From: Paenibacillus solanacearum
Lineage (GTDB): Bacteria; Bacillota; Bacilli; Paenibacillales; NBRC-103111
Assembly: GCF_910593845.1 (NCBI RefSeq)
Contig: NZ_CAJVAS010000025.1
Location: 1 to 64,000 of the forward strand
Direction of reading: 5' to 3'
Length of the DNA: 64,000 bases
Each line of letters begins with the position of its first letter. Position 1 is the stretch's first letter. The notes beneath the pieces are model-generated. The model ran no database searches, was not told the DNA's origin, and worked only from the letters and a program-made list of their open reading frames with translations. The position numbers and the translations under genes are program-made. Positions 60,463 through 64,000 of the stretch are shown here, piece by piece.

Positions 60463-63408
60463 ATGAGTGAAAACACAACAGCCAGCATTGTATTGAATGG
60501 AAAGGAGTACAAGGTTCAAGCCGGTTCAACCATACTAGAGGCAATAAACAAGAACGATACTCCTTACCCCCAAATCTGTTACGTTCCGGAGGTAGATCCG
60601 ATTCGCACCTGCGATACCTGTATTGTCGAAGCGGATGGGAAGCTTGTACGGTCCTGTTCTACGATCGTGACGGACGGGATGAACATTCGATTGTCCACGG
60701 AGCGTGCCAAGGCGGCGCAGACCGAGGCGATGGATCGGCTGCTGGAAAACCATCTTCTGTACTGCACCGTCTGCGACAACAATAATGGCAATTGCAAGCT
60801 GCATAACACCGTGGAAATGATGGGGATCGAGCATCAAGCATACCCGTATAAGCCGAAGGCGGATCCTTGCGAAGTCGATATGTCGCATCCGTTCTACCGC
60901 TATGACCCCAATCAATGCATCGCGTGCGGGCAATGCGTCGAAGTATGCCAAAATCTTCAGGTCAACGAGACGCTGTCCATCGATTGGGAAGCCGAACGCC
61001 CTCGCGTCATCTGGGACAGCGGCGTGGCGATCAACGACTCCTCTTGCGTCAGCTGCGGGCAATGCGTGACGGTTTGTCCTTGCAACGCGCTTATGGAAAA
61101 ATCAATGCTCGGCGAAGCCGGATTTATGAGCGGAATCGATACCGACCTGCTGCAGCCGATGATTCACTTGATCAAAGAAGTGGAGCCAGGTTACAGCGGC
61201 ATCTTTGCCCTTTCCGAGGCGGAAGCTGCGATGCGTAAAACGCGCACCAAAAAAACGAAAACCGTCTGTACGTTCTGCGGGGTCGGCTGTTCCTTCGAGG
61301 TATGGACCAAAGGCCGTAAAATTTTGAAGGTTCAACCCGTTTCGGATGCTCCTGTGAACGGGATTTCCACTTGCGTCAAAGGGAAGTTCGGGTGGGACTT
61401 TGTCAATAGCGAGGAACGTCTGACGAAGCCGTTAATCCGTCAAGGCGATGAATTTGTTGAAGCGACTTGGGAAGAGGCGTTAAGCCTTATGGCCGGCAAG
61501 CTGGGAGCGATCAAAGAAACGTACGGGAGCAGCGCGCTCGGGTTCATTTCTTCATCCAAATTCACGAACGAAGAAAACTATTTGATGCAGAAGCTGGCCC
61601 GGCAGGTGTTCCAAACCAACAACGTGGATAACTGCTCCCGCTACTGTCAATCCCCGGCATCCTGGGGACTTCAGCAGACCGGCGGCATTGGCGGCGACTC
61701 GGGTACGATTAAGGACCTCAGCTCCGCTGGTCTTGTCATCCTGGTCGGATGCGCTCCGGCCGAAGCTCATCCGGTGCTCGCCACACGCATCAAACGCGCG
61801 CATAAATTGCACGGCCAAAAGCTGATCTCCGTTGATCTTCGCAGACATGAAATGGCGGATCGCGCCGATCTGTTCATCCGTCCGAAGCAAGGAACGGATT
61901 ATGTCTGGTTATCGGCCGTCGCCAAATACATGATCGATCAAAACTGGCATGATCCGAAATTTATAGAAGCGCATGTAAATTTTTATCCGGAATACATGAA
62001 GCTCCTGCAGCGGTTCACACTGGAATTCGCAGAACAAGAAACGGGCATTTCCCAGGAAACCTTGATCCGAGTAGCCACGATGATTCGCGACGCCGACGGA
62101 ACGGCGATTTGCTGGGGCATGGGCGTCACGCAGAACGTAGCGGGCTCTTATACGTCCGCCGCGATTGCGAACCTGCTGCTCATTACCGGCAACTTTATGC
62201 GCCCCGGCGCAGGCGCGTTTCCGCTCCGCGGCCATAACAACGTGCAGGGCGCATCGGACATGGGAACCATGCCTAACATTTTTCCGGGGTACCAGCCCGT
62301 TACGGACGACGCGATCCGCGCCAAATTCGAAGCGGCCTACGGCGTTGCCCTTCCCGGCCAGGCAGGTCTGGACAATATTCAAATGCTGGAGGCGATTGAG
62401 CGCGGCGAGCTGAAGGCGATGTATATCGCAGGCGAAGAGATGGCATGGGTCGATGCGAATTCCTGTCATACCCAGGAGATGCTCTCGAAGCTCGATTTCC
62501 TTGTCGTGCAGGACGTGTTTTTTAGCAAGACGGCGGAATTTGCCGATATTGTACTGCCTGCCGCGCCGTCGCTTGAGAAAGAAGGCACCTTTACCAATAC
62601 CGAACGCCGGGTGCAGCGGCTCTATCAAGCGCTTGAGCCCCAAGGCGACAGCAAGCCCGACTGGTGGATCTTTCAAGAGGTCGCCAGGCATATGGGATTT
62701 GAATGGAGTTATAAGCATCCTGGCGAAATTTTCGAAGAGATGGCTTCGCTCACGCCGTTCTTCTCTCAGTGCAATTACGAACGGTTGGAGGGCTGGAACA
62801 GCTTCCACTGGGGATCTCCTGACGGAAGCAATACGCCTGTGCTTCATACCCAGGGCTTCAATTTCCCGGATAAAAAAGCGCGTCTTGCGCTCTTTGACTA
62901 CATTCCTCCGGCGGAATTCCCTGAGCAGTTCGACTTGTCGCTGAACAACGGCCGTTTGCTGGAGCAGTTTCACGAAGGAAATTTGACCAACAAGTCCAGC
63001 GGGATTCAACATAAGCTGCCTGAAGTATTCGTAGAAGTATCGCCTGAGCTTGCAAGCGAGCGTGGAGTCAAGGACGGCACGTTGGTGCGTCTGGAATCGC
63101 CTTACGGGGCGATCAAGCTGCGAGCGGTCGTCTCTGACCGGGTGGAAGGGAAGAGCATATACGTCCCCATGCACTCGACCAGCCACGAGAGCGCCATTAA
63201 CTTGCTTACCGGAGGAGCGGTTGATGTTCAAACGCATACGCCGGCTTACAAGCAGATTAAGGTCCGGATGCAAATTCTGGAATTGGAAGGCAGCAATCCG
63301 CTGCCGAGAACGAGCCCGCGTTATAAAAAACGGCATCCGCAAAACGGGGTCGAAGTCCAGCGGAAATGGAATCGTCCCGGTTATGTTTCGCTGGTAGATC
63401 GAGATTAA
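60463..63408 (+). CDS. Formate dehydrogenase alpha subunit (YjgC/YrhE type)
   Basis: 981 residues. N-terminal [2Fe-2S] ferredoxin-like domain (CDTCIVEADGK), two [4Fe-4S] pairs (CIACGQCVEVC, CVSCGQCVTVC), then the molybdopterin domain beginning CTFCGVGCSFEV and the C-terminal guanine-dinucleotide-binding part. The molybdenum ligand is Cys395 (DNCSRYCQSP, aligning with Sec140 of E. coli FdhF), so no selenocysteine is needed. It oxidises formate to CO2. ATG 60463 has GAAAGGAGT 10 nt upstream. The DUF1641 gene follows by 13 nt. Confidence 0.95.
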   Translation: MSENTTASIVLNGKEYKVQAGSTILEAINKNDTPYPQICYVPEVDPIRTCDTCIVEADGKLVRSCSTIVTDGMNIRLSTERAKAAQTEAMDRLLENHLLYCTVCDNNNGNCKLHNTVEMMGIEHQAYPYKPKADPCEVDMSHPFYRYDPNQCIACGQCVEVCQNLQVNETLSIDWEAERPRVIWDSGVAINDSSCVSCGQCVTVCPCNALMEKSMLGEAGFMSGIDTDLLQPMIHLIKEVEPGYSGIFALSEAEAAMRKTRTKKTKTVCTFCGVGCSFEVWTKGRKILKVQPVSDAPVNGISTCVKGKFGWDFVNSEERLTKPLIRQGDEFVEATWEEALSLMAGKLGAIKETYGSSALGFISSSKFTNEENYLMQKLARQVFQTNNVDNCSRYCQSPASWGLQQTGGIGGDSGTIKDLSSAGLVILVGCAPAEAHPVLATRIKRAHKLHGQKLISVDLRRHEMADRADLFIRPKQGTDYVWLSAVAKYMIDQNWHDPKFIEAHVNFYPEYMKLLQRFTLEFAEQETGISQETLIRVATMIRDADGTAICWGMGVTQNVAGSYTSAAIANLLLITGNFMRPGAGAFPLRGHNNVQGASDMGTMPNIFPGYQPVTDDAIRAKFEAAYGVALPGQAGLDNIQMLEAIERGELKAMYIAGEEMAWVDANSCHTQEMLSKLDFLVVQDVFFSKTAEFADIVLPAAPSLEKEGTFTNTERRVQRLYQALEPQGDSKPDWWIFQEVARHMGFEWSYKHPGEIFEEMASLTPFFSQCNYERLEGWNSFHWGSPDGSNTPVLHTQGFNFPDKKARLALFDYIPPAEFPEQFDLSLNNGRLLEQFHEGNLTNKSSGIQHKLPEVFVEVSPELASERGVKDGTLVRLESPYGAIKLRAVVSDRVEGKSIYVPMHSTSHESAINLLTGGAVDVQTHTPAYKQIKVRMQILELEGSNPLPRTSPRYKKRHPQNGVEVQRKWNRPGYVSLVDRD

Positions 63409-63421
63409 GGAGGAATCCCAT

Positions 63422-63901
63422 ATGGCAAAGCCGATTAGGGCGATCAAGAAGACGATTCGTACGGAAGAAGAAAAGAAGAAGGAATCGCTGGATCAGCTGG
63501 CCTCCGAGCTGGCGGACCACGACGCCGCACTTAAAAAGACGCTGGAGCTGGTTCGGGAGCTTCATGACAGCGGCATTCTTGAAGCGGCGCACGCGATGCT
63601 GAAGGCCAAAACGGACATCGCCAAAATCGCTGTCGAGCAAGCGACCCGGAAACCGGTCACCAACATGATCCATCACGTCATGGGCGCGGCGGGAGTCATG
63701 GCGGAGATCGAGCCGGAGCTTACGAAAAAGCTGCTAACCAGCGTGGCCGCCGGCATGGAAGAAGCAAAAGATCACCTGTCATCACCCCCAAAAGTCGGGC
63801 TGCTCGACCTGTTGAAAGCGATGAACGATCCGGACGTCAACCGCGCCGTCGGTTTTGGCATTCGTTTCCTGAAAGGCATGGGCAAAGGGTTAAAGGAGTA
63901 A
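63422..63901 (+). CDS. DUF1641 protein, formate dehydrogenase partner (YjgD/YrhD)
   Basis: 159 residues of the DUF1641 family (ELADHDAALKKTLELVRELH ... SGILEAAHAMLKAKTDIAKI, then LLDLLKAMNDPDVNRAVGFG). In Bacilli this gene regularly follows the formate dehydrogenase gene, as here 13 nt later with AAGGAGGAA. Its role is not settled; it may be an assembly or electron-transfer subunit. It has amphipathic helices and no clear membrane span. Nothing recognisable follows in the last 99 bp. Confidence 0.9.
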   Translation: MAKPIRAIKKTIRTEEEKKKESLDQLASELADHDAALKKTLELVRELHDSGILEAAHAMLKAKTDIAKIAVEQATRKPVTNMIHHVMGAAGVMAEIEPELTKKLLTSVAAGMEEAKDHLSSPPKVGLLDLLKAMNDPDVNRAVGFGIRFLKGMGKGLKE

Positions 63902-64000
63902 TGACTTTCGCTTGCTGGGCTGGAGAACTACTATCACAAGCTTGCGAAGCATAAGATTGCGGGATAGGCGGTAGCCCGAATCTTGCTGCGCGAGAAAAAC

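Noticed and set aside
61620..61660. Selenocysteine in the formate dehydrogenase
   Set aside because: The position aligned with Sec140 of E. coli FdhF is Cys395 encoded by TGT; no in-frame TGA is present.
61909..63447. A 512-codon minus-strand frame opposite the formate dehydrogenase gene
   Set aside because: It is the shadow of a gene with all expected cysteine clusters and molybdopterin motifs; its translation is Arg/Leu/His-rich with no known fold.

Overview
The window reads as chromosome from a GC-rich, endospore-forming Firmicute, most likely Paenibacillus or a close relative such as Cohnella. The basis is strong AGGAGG-type ribosome binding sites, frequent TTG/GTG starts, a CotF-type spore coat protein, LplB/YtcP-type sugar permeases, secreted proteins with copper-amine-oxidase N-terminal repeats, a YjgC-type formate dehydrogenase with its DUF1641 partner, and Fur- and PerR-type operators. 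I see no rRNA, tRNA, CRISPR array, prophage or intact insertion sequence. About 59 protein genes are supported, one of them frameshifted.

Layout. 0-12 kb: a sugar-binding lipoprotein, a lactonase, a double acetyltransferase, an iron-responsive pair (AraC regulator and siderophore-binding lipoprotein, each with its own Fur box), a cupin, CotF, a GAF sensor kinase with its NarL-type regulator, an FMN reductase and two VOC proteins (the second frameshifted). 12-17.5 kb: an XRE/MmyB-type regulator divergent from an orphan FabF, then a peroxide-stress island of a PerR-like regulator, an atypical winged-helix regulator, a thioredoxin-reductase-like flavoprotein, a glutaredoxin and a 2-Cys peroxiredoxin. 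17.5-30.5 kb: mostly housekeeping, including an M29 aminopeptidase, an ECF biotin transporter (an EcfA-EcfT fusion, a second EcfA and BioY), a YpsA-like protein, a YihY-like membrane protein, a secreted HtrA-like protease with a copper-amine-oxidase-repeat protein, and an HD phosphohydrolase.

30.6-49.7 kb: a carbohydrate-use region. It has a ROK regulator, two coupled Gfo/Idh/MocA dehydrogenases, an LplB-YtcP-LipO ABC importer lacking its ATPase, a secreted protein with two endonuclease/exonuclease/phosphatase (EEP) domains of which the first is catalytically dead, a second sugar-binding lipoprotein, an intact cytoplasmic EEP enzyme, an MFS pump, a short AT-rich foreign-looking insert, and a large secreted phosphodiester glycosidase. 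I infer a system that breaks phosphodiester-linked glycans outside the cell and imports the products. This is the best candidate here for an undescribed pathway.

50-56.6 kb: a LysR regulator divergent from transketolase, several small proteins, a HAD hydrolase, a cysteine-rich CWC protein and a BtrH-like protein. 56.7-64 kb: a molybdenum-cofactor and formate dehydrogenase cluster. fdhD-moaA diverges from moeA, which is followed by the formate dehydrogenase gene and a DUF1641 gene. The fdhD-moaA transcript begins with a leader of about 140 nt that ends in an intrinsic terminator, and the formate dehydrogenase gene also has a terminator in its leader. The first of these looks like an attenuator or riboswitch of a class I do not recognise.
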